This document shows, piece after piece, positions 39,869-46,453 of a stretch of 49,061 bases of DNA (position 1 is the first letter of the stretch; every line of letters starts with the position of its first letter). The DNA lies in the IMG/VR virus record IMGVR_UViG_3300027852_000051, positions 1-49,061 of that record, one strand, 5' to 3'. Under the pieces are notes generated by a model that was not told the origin of the DNA, searched no databases, and saw only the letters and a program-made list of their open reading frames with translations. Source of the stretch: a virus. A program made the position numbers and the translations under genes.

Positions 39869-40110
39869 TTTCTTTCTCCTTTTCTGCAACAAAGCTCTGC
39901 TTCATTTACAAAGTCATACAATCTTCCACACCTGGAACACTTCCAGGGTATATTATAATCTTCTTCTTCTTCCTCCTCTTCTGGGATAAATTCACACTGA
40001 CAAAATTCTACTCCTTTATTATCAGTGTAAATTCTTCCTGTCTCCTCATTCTGAAATCCTTCACACCCGCAATGGATGCACCTGCCAAGATATACGCTCT
40101 CTCTATACAT
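39865..40110 (-). CDS. Double zinc-ribbon protein, 81 aa
   Basis: Two Cys clusters: CIHCGCEGF with FCQC, and KCSRCGRLYD with LCC, joined by a run of seven Glu. The layout looks like two small zinc modules. The function is unknown. It overlaps the upstream gene by eight bases. Confidence 0.65.
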   Translation of the reverse strand: MYRESVYLGRCIHCGCEGFQNEETGRIYTDNKGVEFCQCEFIPEEEEEEEDYNIPWKCSRCGRLYDFVNEAELCCRKGERK

Positions 40111-40576
40111 ATTTATCTCCTTCCATTGTCATATTTTCTTTTTCTTTTTCTTTTTCTTCTCTGATTATTCTACATATTGTTAAGACAATTTTGTTTTTTA
40201 AAGCTCTTTTTTCAATAGGAGTGAAATTTTCTAATATTTCAGCAAAAAATGTTTGAATCTCTTTTTCTATGAGGTTCTGTGTCTCTCCTTCCTTGAAAGC
40301 TTTATCCCCTTCTAGAAGCTTTTTTCTTACTTTTTCTTCTGTTAGATTTTCTTCTTCTAAAGCATGGGAGCTATCCGTTCTAGGATTGTGGAAGAGAACA
40401 TAATTTTCTCCCTTCATTCCTTTTTGTATCCCTTTGTAAATACCTCCTGCCTTTTTTACTATCTCGTTACTTTTCATTGCCTCTCTCTTGATGAATTTCT
40501 CTGCCCTCATGATTTGTTCTCTTTCTGATTTGCATGGTTGAATATTTTTCCACTCTAAATATTCTTTCTTGTTCAT
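40103..40576 (-). CDS. Hypothetical protein, 157 aa
   Basis: Lys/Glu-rich helical protein with a small central domain (GENYVLFHNPRTDSSHALEEE). Not recognised. It is the first gene after the strong promoter at 40634-40662 and after palindrome copy 7, so it probably is among the most strongly expressed leftward genes. Confidence 0.6.
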   Translation of the reverse strand: MNKKEYLEWKNIQPCKSEREQIMRAEKFIKREAMKSNEIVKKAGGIYKGIQKGMKGENYVLFHNPRTDSSHALEEENLTEEKVRKKLLEGDKAFKEGETQNLIEKEIQTFFAEILENFTPIEKRALKNKIVLTICRIIREEKEKEKENMTMEGDKYV

Positions 40577-40600
40577 TTTTTTTTCTCCTTTTTAAGAAAG

Positions 40601-40613
40601 GTTAATGTTTGAC
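40601..40613. repeat. Dispersed palindrome, copy 7
   Basis: GTTAA, spacer TGT, TTGAC. It lies in the leader between the promoter at 40634-40662 and the 157-aa gene. In the leftward sense it is followed by CTTTCTTAAAAAGGAG. Confidence 0.85.
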
Positions 40614-40633
40614 GTTTTGTTTGTTATTATTTA

Positions 40634-40662
40634 ATTATACGTTATATTTTATTGTTTGTCAA
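40634..40662 (-). promoter_or_regulatory. Strong leftward sigma70-type promoter
   Basis: On the minus strand: TTGACA (40662-40657), exactly 17 bases, TATAAT (40639-40634). Both boxes are perfect consensus. Transcription should start near 40627 and read into the 157-aa gene and the leftward run, crossing palindrome copy 7 about 15 bases downstream. Confidence 0.9.
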
Positions 40663-40745
40663 ATTATTTTGTTCGTTTTATTTGTTTATTTATTTATTTA
40701 TTTTCCTTTTTCTAACCCCCTAATTTCATTCATCTTTTTTTAAAT

Positions 40746-41073
40746 GTAATGTCCGAACAATACGAAAAACCCAGGTCTACCCCTCTAGATGCCCTATGCA
40801 TGAATTTATTTTCTTATGATCTGAGAAGTCTATTAAGGGTTTATTTGTTCAATTATTTAATTATTTAATTATTTAACCGAACGTGTCACGTTACACGTTA
40901 CACAGTAAATCTCTCTATTACATAATATAAGTATATATACATATATATTTATATAAATACTTAAAGATTCTTCTTTTTAAGACCTGGGACTTCTCCAGGG
41001 GCTAATGGAATTAATTGGTGCTAGGTGCAACTAGGCACCCGGACGCCGGTTTTTGGGACTTTTCGGACATTAC
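40746..41073. repeat. 328-bp noncoding block with terminal inverted repeats
   Basis: GTAATGTCCGAA (40746-40757) at the left and TTCGGACATTAC (41062-41073) at the right are perfect 12-bp inverted repeats. Just inside, AAAAACC and GGTTTTT also match, and a second internal pair CCCAGGTCT (40770-40778) / AGACCTGGG (40980-40988) is present. The interior holds short tandem repeats of AATTATTT, an ACGTTAC direct repeat with AACGTG-N-CACGTT, and small hairpins. No ORF of note. It may be a MITE-like element, a relic insertion sequence or an origin-like structure. Confidence 0.7.
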
Positions 41074-41178
41074 TTTTTTATTTTCCTTTTTAAAATCAAT
41101 AGGTTAGAAAATGAAAAATAAATAATAAAATAAACCAAATAAAAAAATAAAAAAATAATTAAACATCCCAAAAGGAAA

Positions 41179-41191
41179 GTCAAAGGTTGAC
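41179..41191. repeat. Dispersed palindrome, copy 8
   Basis: GTCAA, spacer AGG, TTGAC, with CTTTCTTGAA to the right. In the leftward sense it follows the stop of the 136-aa gene by 41 bases and opens the noncoding stretch 40577-41232. Confidence 0.85.
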
Positions 41192-41232
41192 CTTTCTTGA
41201 ATCAACCTTTTCCTTTCCTTTTCCTTTCTTCT

Positions 41233-41643
41233 CTACTTTCCTTCTTTTATCCTCTTCTTTGCAAGGTCTTTTAATTCATCCGTGAGAGGTAAATCACTCT
41301 TTAAGATCTCTTCTAGGAAAAGAATAGAGCCCTTCTCTATCAAAGCCTTGATCTGTCCAAGAGGAATACCAACTTCTCTCACTACCTTTGTTCTGACCTT
41401 TCCTTCAACAAGCTCTAAAAACCTATCACATAGTTTCTTGGACTTTACCTCTTTGCTATCCTTGCTCCCTGCAATGATGTCAGAGAGTTTCTGCTTCAAC
41501 CCATAGACAGCAATATGTCTTTCCACTTCACCTAAACTATCCCATCCTTTAAAGATCTTTGTAACATCAAACTTCTGCTCTATACCTTCAACGTTAACCT
41601 TCAGTGTACCTTCTGCCTCTTCTGTCCATTTGATCTTAGCCAT
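41233..41643 (-). CDS. Small protein related to the 121-aa protein at 37419, 136 aa
   Basis: Function unknown. VERHIAVYGLKQKLSDIIAG aligns with VQHNFAKHGMAQKLGDAAAG of the 121-aa protein. The N-terminal half is beta-rich (GTLKVNVEGIEQKFDV); the C-terminal half is helical and ends LAKKRIKEGK, like the EKAKRRIKEKR end of its upstream neighbour. It lies in the first transcribed part of the leftward unit. Confidence 0.65.
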   Translation of the reverse strand: MAKIKWTEEAEGTLKVNVEGIEQKFDVTKIFKGWDSLGEVERHIAVYGLKQKLSDIIAGSKDSKEVKSKKLCDRFLELVEGKVRTKVVREVGIPLGQIKALIEKGSILFLEEILKSDLPLTDELKDLAKKRIKEGK

Positions 41644-41679
41644 GTTCTTTCTCCTTTAAAAGGGTTAATGTTCTTCTCT

Positions 41680-41886
41680 TTACCTCTTTTCTTTTATCCT
41701 TCTCTTTGCCTTCTCTAAGATCTCTTCTGGGCAAAATAGATCAGTGTCTTTGATTTGTTTCATTAGTCCTTTAACATAGAACAGCTTCTCGTTCTCTACA
41801 ACTTCTCTCATCCTTTCAACTGTACACACGATTACCTCTGCTTTCAGATCTTCTAACGTTATTACCTCTTCTTTTTCCTTTTTCAT
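41680..41886 (-). CDS. Small helical protein, 68 aa
   Basis: First gene downstream of the leftward promoter at 41978-42006. Charged and helical (EDLKAEVIVCTVERMREVVE, then EEILEKAKRRIKEKR). Its tail resembles that of the next gene. Not recognised; an early regulator is possible from its position. Confidence 0.6.
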   Translation of the reverse strand: MKKEKEEVITLEDLKAEVIVCTVERMREVVENEKLFYVKGLMKQIKDTDLFCPEEILEKAKRRIKEKR

Positions 41887-41977
41887 GTTCTTTCCTTTCT
41901 ATAAGAGGTTAAAAAATAAAAACAAAAGAAAGAAAGAAAGAAAGCGTTTCGCTTTTCTCTCTCGCTCAACCTTCCCC

Positions 41978-42006
41978 ATCATACCTTTCCTCTCGCCGTT
42001 TGTCAA
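41978..42006 (-). promoter_or_regulatory. Leftward sigma70-type promoter
   Basis: On the minus strand: TTGACA (42006-42001), 17 bases, TATGAT (41983-41978). It would start transcription near 41971, giving a leader of about 85 bases that contains the AAAGCG/CGCTTT hairpin, before the 68-aa gene. Confidence 0.85.
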
Positions 42007-42347
42007 GCCAAATCCCATTCACCCTACTCCCTCTAGGGTTTCCGCATGGAGAAGACCCCATCAAGCCCCGATGGGGAGGGGAGGGTAAAGTGTAGATGAT
42101 ACGATTTTACACACGAGTAAATTTCAAAAACAAGTAAGAGAGAAGGCTTTAGCAGGAGAATAGCAGGCCTGCTTACTTGCCTGGAAAAAGAGGAGAGTAG
42201 AGGACCCCCAACCCCCAAGTAAGACCAGGAACTTGAATCATTTCAAGTTTGGTTTTGGCTCGGTTTTAACCTCCCTTAGAATTTTGATTCCAATTCCGAG
42301 CCTTTTCTTTCCCTTGAAAGTTTTCTTTCCTTCTTTGCATTTTTTCC

Positions 42348-42375
42348 TTGACATCTTGGTGGAAGTGTGTATAAT
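42348..42375 (+). promoter_or_regulatory. Rightward sigma70-type promoter, probably leaderless transcript
   Basis: TTGACA (42348-42353), 16 bases, TATAAT (42370-42375). The ATG of the downstream gene begins at 42382, about where transcription should start, and no ribosome site lies between. This is the same arrangement as at the RHH gene. Confidence 0.85.
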
Positions 42376-42381
42376 AGAGAT

Positions 42382-42786
42382 ATGATGAAGTTAGATCTAG
42401 TTTTAAGCAGACAGAGAACCGAGATCGGAGAGCTGATCAAGAAGCTAGAAGCTTTTGCTCCCTTGGTAGATAAGTACCGAGAGTTGCAGAACATTCAACT
42501 AACTCAACTCCAAGCCAAACTCTTAGAGAGGGTAGATGATGAAGATAAATTAGATGAAGCATCTCTTTCTCAACTGGTAGGGGCCTACAATATTCTCAAA
42601 CAGAGGGAACTTGTAGAGGTAGGAAAGCCTACTGATATTCATGGTCTAGTTGGATACCTGGAGTTTATAGATAAGAATCCAGATTCAGAAGATTTAGAAA
42701 ACGTAGTCGATGCTGATTTTGAAGTGGTGAATAAACCAGAGAAGAAACTTTCCAAGGATGATAATGACTATGTTCCTGAGATCTAA
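42382..42786 (+). CDS. Possible small terminase subunit, 134 aa
   Basis: Helical and acidic. The segment SLSQLVGAYNILKQRELVEV followed by GKPTDIHGLVGYLEFID resembles the central oligomerisation region of some small terminase proteins, and the gene precedes the large terminase. A small terminase would bind the packaging site. The match is weak, and the 334 bases between the genes are unusual for a terminase pair; a regulator is the alternative. The ATG at 42382 is at the predicted transcript start; an upstream GTG at 42367 overlaps the -10 box and cannot be used from this promoter. Confidence 0.45.
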   Translation: MMKLDLVLSRQRTEIGELIKKLEAFAPLVDKYRELQNIQLTQLQAKLLERVDDEDKLDEASLSQLVGAYNILKQRELVEVGKPTDIHGLVGYLEFIDKNPDSEDLENVVDADFEVVNKPEKKLSKDDNDYVPEI

Positions 42787-42792
42787 AGAAAG

Positions 42793-42805
42793 GTCAATCA
42801 TTGAC
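42793..42805. repeat. Dispersed palindrome, copy 9
   Basis: GTCAA, spacer TCA, TTGAC. It begins 6 bases after the stop codon of the 134-aa gene and is followed by a T-rich stretch, so termination or processing here is conceivable. Confidence 0.85.
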
Positions 42806-42845
42806 TTTTTGATCTTAAACTTCTCTCTCCTTTTCTGCCGGGAAG

Positions 42846-42896
42846 GGCAAGGGAAGAGTTTTGGTTTACTCCTTTTCCAAGACTCTCTTCCTTGCC
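42846..42896. other. Long inverted repeat upstream of terminase
   Basis: GGCAAGG (42846-42852) pairs with CCTTGCC (42890-42896), and the interior continues pairing (GAAGAG with CTCTTC, TTGG with CCAA), giving a hairpin of about 50 bases. It lies in a 334-base gap, most of which has no gene. It may be a terminator, an attenuator or part of a packaging site. The gap also holds an 8-bp inverted repeat TTATATGG (42999-43006) / CCATATAA (43102-43109) close to the terminase start. Confidence 0.6.
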
Positions 42897-43045
42897 TGAG
42901 AGAGAAAGTGCAAAGTAGAACTTGGTTTTGTTTTTTAAGCTGATTTTGCAAAGCCGAGCCAAATATATATAAAAATCGAAAATCGAATTAATCTTTTTTT
43001 ATATGGTTTAATACAGCAAGTATCATTAACTCCCTAAGAAACCCC

Positions 43046-43120
43046 ATGTTCGAGAGAGAAGTGGATTTTAAGGAGGTAGAGTTAACAGGTACTTTTAAAC
43101 TCCATATAAGGGAAAAGTGA
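43046..43120 (+). CDS. Possible 24-aa leader peptide of terminase
   Basis: A frame of 24 residues (MFEREVDFKEVELTGTFKLH, ending IREK) ends exactly one base before the terminase ATG. Its sequence looks protein-like, but there is no ribosome site before its ATG, and the 8-bp inverted repeat overlaps its end. It may be a leader peptide or chance. Confidence 0.35.
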   Translation: MFEREVDFKEVELTGTFKLHIREK

Positions 43121-44569
43121 ATGGGAAAAGTTCAACTTAATTATAACATATTAAAGAAGATGAGACAATGGAGACATGATTCTGTTGCTTTTTCTAGAGA
43201 GTGTCTGCATGTAGATCCAAGTGATCAACAGATAAAACTCCTAGAAGCTGTCTCTTCTCCAGAGAAAAGATTCACTGTAAGATCAGGTCATGGTTGCGGG
43301 AAGGATGCAGTGAGTACTTGGATTGCTCTTTGGTTTATAGGAACTAGACCTTATGCTAAGGTGGCAGTAACAGCTCCTACCAATAGACAGCTTCATGATA
43401 TCTTTTGGGCAGAGCTTGCAAAATGGTTTAGAGGATCTGAGCTTCAAGATGAGTTTGTTCAGCAGAAAGATAAGTTTTTTCATAAGAGTGCTCCCAAAGA
43501 ATGGTGGATAAGACTTATGTCTCCTCAGGTGAAGGCTACTAAAGAAGATCAAGCAGAAACTCTTGCTGGACTTCATGCAGATCATCTTCTTCTTATTATT
43601 GATGAAGCCTCTGGTGTTGCAGATCCTGTGTTTATTCCTCTAGAAGGAGCTATGACTCAGGAGGATAATAAGTGTATTCTGATTGGGAATATGACTAAGA
43701 ACAGAGGTTACTTTTATGATTCTCATTTTAATTCTAAGATTGCTAAGTCTTGGAAAAGGTTTCACTGGGATTCTAGAAACTCCTCTTTAGTGGCTGATAG
43801 TATGGTGGAGTACTTTGCTAATAAGTATGGGGTAGAGTCTTCAGTGTTTGAGGTAAGAGTAGCTGGCAATCCTCCTCATGAAGATGAGAGAACACTTATA
43901 CCTTTGGCTTGGGCAAGGCAATGTCTTGGAAATCCTGTTGAAGTTTCAGAGGAAGAGCCTACTTATCTTGGAGTTGATGTTGCTAGGTATGGAGAAGATT
44001 ATTCTGTTATACTTCCTAGGAGAGGCCTGATAATTTCTCCTTGGGATAAGTTTAACGGGATGAATACTATCTCTTTAGCTGGGCAGGTTAATCTTACCTA
44101 TGAAGAGATGGATGCTTCTGGAGTTGTGGTAGATGAGATTGGAGTAGGGGCAGGAGTAACAGACTGGCTTTATAAGCATGGACATCTTAATGTCTTTGGT
44201 CTTAATGTGGCTAATGTTTCTTCTGATGTTGCAAAGTATCACAGACTTAGAGATGAACTTTGGTGGAGAGTAAGAGAGAAATGTATGAAAGGTGTTTACT
44301 CTTTTCCAGAGACTGATCAAGGAGAAGAGCTTTGTGATGAGCTTTCTATGCCTTCTTATGATTTTAATTCTCATGGAGGAGTTGTTATAGAGAGTAAAAG
44401 AGCTATGAAGACTAGAGGAGTTGCTTCTCCTAATATTGCAGATGCTCTTTGTAATACTGAGTATATCTCTGTATATGCTCATAGAGTTTTGAATAGGGAT
44501 AAGTCTAAAAAGAAGAGGAGCATATACTCTCTTGGGTATACTGGGAGAGGATCTTATGCTGTGGTATAA
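43121..44569 (+). CDS. terL: Terminase large subunit
   Basis: The packaging motor and nuclease, 482 residues. ATPase domain: Walker A SGHGCGKD (55-62), Walker B LLLIIDEAS (D161, E162), and the coupling segment LIGNMTKNRG (~188). Nuclease domain of RNase H fold: LGVDVARYGED (D286), VVVDEIGVG (D338) and NIADAL near 440. The Walker A ends GKD, not GKS/T, which occurs in several phage terminases. It fills the capsid through the portal encoded at 526 (or 48827). A weak AAGGG site precedes the ATG. Confidence 0.95.
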   Translation: MGKVQLNYNILKKMRQWRHDSVAFSRECLHVDPSDQQIKLLEAVSSPEKRFTVRSGHGCGKDAVSTWIALWFIGTRPYAKVAVTAPTNRQLHDIFWAELAKWFRGSELQDEFVQQKDKFFHKSAPKEWWIRLMSPQVKATKEDQAETLAGLHADHLLLIIDEASGVADPVFIPLEGAMTQEDNKCILIGNMTKNRGYFYDSHFNSKIAKSWKRFHWDSRNSSLVADSMVEYFANKYGVESSVFEVRVAGNPPHEDERTLIPLAWARQCLGNPVEVSEEEPTYLGVDVARYGEDYSVILPRRGLIISPWDKFNGMNTISLAGQVNLTYEEMDASGVVVDEIGVGAGVTDWLYKHGHLNVFGLNVANVSSDVAKYHRLRDELWWRVREKCMKGVYSFPETDQGEELCDELSMPSYDFNSHGGVVIESKRAMKTRGVASPNIADALCNTEYISVYAHRVLNRDKSKKKRSIYSLGYTGRGSYAVV

Positions 44570-45140
44570 AAGATCTCTGATTAAGTGGATTCTTATTATT
44601 TTATTCTTGCTTTCTTTGCTTCTTATTAAGCCTGGGACAGGAGCTATTAGTGATAATGAAGGACTTGAGATTGGAAAACTTATCTCTATCTCACAAGAAA
44701 ATATGTTTATTCTTGAAGCTTCTGATGGTTCCTGGAACTGGATTGAAACCTCTAAAGATGAGAGGGGGAATTTAAAGGTGGCTTTGATAGGAAGTCTTAA
44801 ACCTCCAAAACCTGTTATAATTACTGAGGATAAAATTAAATCTCTCCCTGCAGAAGATAGGAATAGAATAGATTTTATTAATGGTGGCGTAAGTGTTTTT
44901 GTTCTTAGTATTATAGCAACTGGATATAAGATTCTATCTAAGAGAATTGATGGTAAGACTGATTCAGATAAATGTAATTATGTACATTCTGTTATAAGTA
45001 AGAATGATGATCTTGATAGAGAGAGTAGAGATCTTTTACTAAAGACATTAACTTCTCAAGGAGAAGTTTTGGCAAGGATAGATGAGAGACTTAAAACTAT
45101 TGAGAGTATAAAATTAAGGGAGAGAAGAGAAGATGTTTAG
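44556..45140 (+). CDS. Membrane protein with two helices, 194 aa
   Basis: One hydrophobic helix near the N-terminus (KWILIILFLLSLLLI) and a second near residue 120 (GGVSVFVLSIIATGYKIL). A beta-rich domain lies between them (ISISQENMFILEASDGSWNW) and the C-terminus is a charged helix (RIDERLKTIESI). The ATG at 44556 has GGAGAGG upstream and overlaps terminase by 14 bases. A holin, spanin-like or virion membrane role is possible; none is proven. Confidence 0.55.
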   Translation: MLWYKRSLIKWILIILFLLSLLLIKPGTGAISDNEGLEIGKLISISQENMFILEASDGSWNWIETSKDERGNLKVALIGSLKPPKPVIITEDKIKSLPAEDRNRIDFINGGVSVFVLSIIATGYKILSKRIDGKTDSDKCNYVHSVISKNDDLDRESRDLLLKTLTSQGEVLARIDERLKTIESIKLRERREDV

Positions 45141-45414
45141 ATCTAGGGTATTCTTTTGTATCTTAAAGGAGATTTCTATTAGAGATAAAAATGGAGAATT
45201 TTCAAGGAGTATAGAACCTGTTTCTTTAAGAGATGGAACCTATATTGCTCTTGATGAGATAGAGTTTTTTAATGGGGTTGTTTCCTTGGTAAGGGATTCG
45301 TTAATAAATTCTAAGAAGAAAAAACATAAGGAAAAAGATATTTTAAGGTTTATAAGAAATGCTCTCTATGCTAAGACTAATGAGGTTAAAAATCTTACTG
45401 TAAGGATTCCTTAA
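45133..45414 (+). CDS. Hypothetical protein, 93 aa
   Basis: Basic, beta-rich first half and a Lys-rich helix (NSKKKKHKEKDILRFIRNAL). It overlaps the membrane protein gene by eight bases. Not recognised. Confidence 0.6.
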   Translation: MFRSRVFFCILKEISIRDKNGEFSRSIEPVSLRDGTYIALDEIEFFNGVVSLVRDSLINSKKKKHKEKDILRFIRNALYAKTNEVKNLTVRIP

Positions 45415-45416
45415 CT

Positions 45417-45848
45417 ATGGATGATAGACTAAGAACTGATAGAAATCATCATGCTACTCTGGGTAGTGTTGGGATAGATTCCGATGAGATAAGACAATTA
45501 AAACTTATTGAGGAAGGAGATCTTTCTCTTGTTCCGGTAGCAGTGCATGTTTATGATACTACTCTTCTTGAGTGGATTAGAGGACAGCAAGCTATTATTA
45601 ATGCGACTGGAGATCTTACTGTTACTATGGGAGATGTTGAGTCTCTACTTGCAAAATATTACTGGAAGAATACCCAAGTAGAATATAACAGCAGTAACAA
45701 TCCTATTTATATTGGAAGGAATACTGATCTTAGTGCTGCTGATGGAGACACTGATTGGTATATCACAAGAATAGATTGGATAGGAAATAACTGGACAAGA
45801 AAAAGAGTTAGAATAACCTCATGGACACTTAGAGCAAGTGGTTGGTAA
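45417..45848 (+). CDS. Fibre-region structural protein, 143 aa
   Basis: The C-terminal ~80 residues have the beta-rich, aromatic pattern of phage tail appendage proteins (TDWYITRIDWIGNNWTRKRV). The start (DDRLRTDRNHHATLGSVG) and the middle DTTLLEWIRGQQAI segment are not diagnostic. It starts 3 bases after the previous stop. Confidence 0.6.
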   Translation: MDDRLRTDRNHHATLGSVGIDSDEIRQLKLIEEGDLSLVPVAVHVYDTTLLEWIRGQQAIINATGDLTVTMGDVESLLAKYYWKNTQVEYNSSNNPIYIGRNTDLSAADGDTDWYITRIDWIGNNWTRKRVRITSWTLRASGW

Positions 45849-45862
45849 GGAGATAAGATAAT

Positions 45863-46453
45863 ATGCAGGTATTAAATCCCGACACAGAAGAGCTTGATAG
45901 CATTGGAACTTGGCAACCAAAGAGCGCTGTTACCTATGATCTTGATTTTTCCTCTTCTTCGGCAGAAGTAGTGACTATTTCTCTTGATGAAACAGTTCAA
46001 GTGCTTCTTAGAGGAAGACTTTATATTGACACTGACCCTGGTGCTTTGTTTTCTGAATGGGCAGATCTGACCTTTTATAATAAAGATGCAAAGGAAGGGG
46101 GAGATGCTTTTTTCAGGACTCAGGCGAAAATCCTGTACGATGAATTGGAAGTGGCGACTTCCGGTAGTGCTGCGAATATAATTCCTGATGATCACACTGA
46201 GTGGTCTCCTAATGATCTTGTTCTGATTGACTACACTGAGTATGCAAGGCTGAAAACTATCGCTGACACTATGGTTGCAGAGGATAATGTTGGAGCTTAT
46301 TCTATCAATGACAGTCTGGCTAAGGTGATTGAAATTCATAATGAGTTTTTATGGAATTTGGAAAGTGAGAATGAGGTGCATTTTAAAGTTGCATTTGATT
46401 CGGCACAGACTGTTTCTCTTAAGTTTGAGATTATTCTTATGGAGAGAGTATAA
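45863..46453 (+). CDS. Fibre-region structural protein, 196 aa
   Basis: An acidic beta-rich protein with a TISLDETVQVLLRGRLYIDT segment and a helical end. Not recognised. It ends overlapping the start of the 540-aa fibre by one base, suggesting co-assembly. Confidence 0.6.
   Translation: MQVLNPDTEELDSIGTWQPKSAVTYDLDFSSSSAEVVTISLDETVQVLLRGRLYIDTDPGALFSEWADLTFYNKDAKEGGDAFFRTQAKILYDELEVATSGSAANIIPDDHTEWSPNDLVLIDYTEYARLKTIADTMVAEDNVGAYSINDSLAKVIEIHNEFLWNLESENEVHFKVAFDSAQTVSLKFEIILMERV

Larger units (their letters stand above)
41887..42381. other. Divergent control region, possible origin
   Basis: About 495 bases without a gene, between divergent promoters. It holds a hairpin AAAGCG/CGCTTT (41941-41955), ACCCTA/TAGGGT (42021-42039), CCCCATC/GATGGGG with a seven-base loop (42056-42076), palindrome AGCAGGCCTGCT (near 42163), ACTTGAA/TTCAAGT (42231-42248), and GGCTCGG/CCGAGCC (42257-42302). 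It is less AT-rich than its surroundings and has an AAAG tandem run at its left. Such clustering is typical of replication origins or regulatory switches; no DnaA box or iteron set is evident. Confidence 0.6.

Noticed and set aside
40680-40710. TTTA tandem run and other AT-rich simple repeats as iterons
   Set aside because: They are low complexity, irregular and match the AT-rich background; nothing marks them as protein sites.
41095-41170. Short hydrophobic minus-strand frame downstream of palindrome copy 8
   Set aside because: About 20 residues of Phe, Ile, Leu and Tyr only, from an A/T-rich tract with no ribosome site; probably chance.
42367-42381. GTG start for the 134-aa gene
   Set aside because: The codon overlaps the -10 box of the promoter, so it would not be in the transcript.
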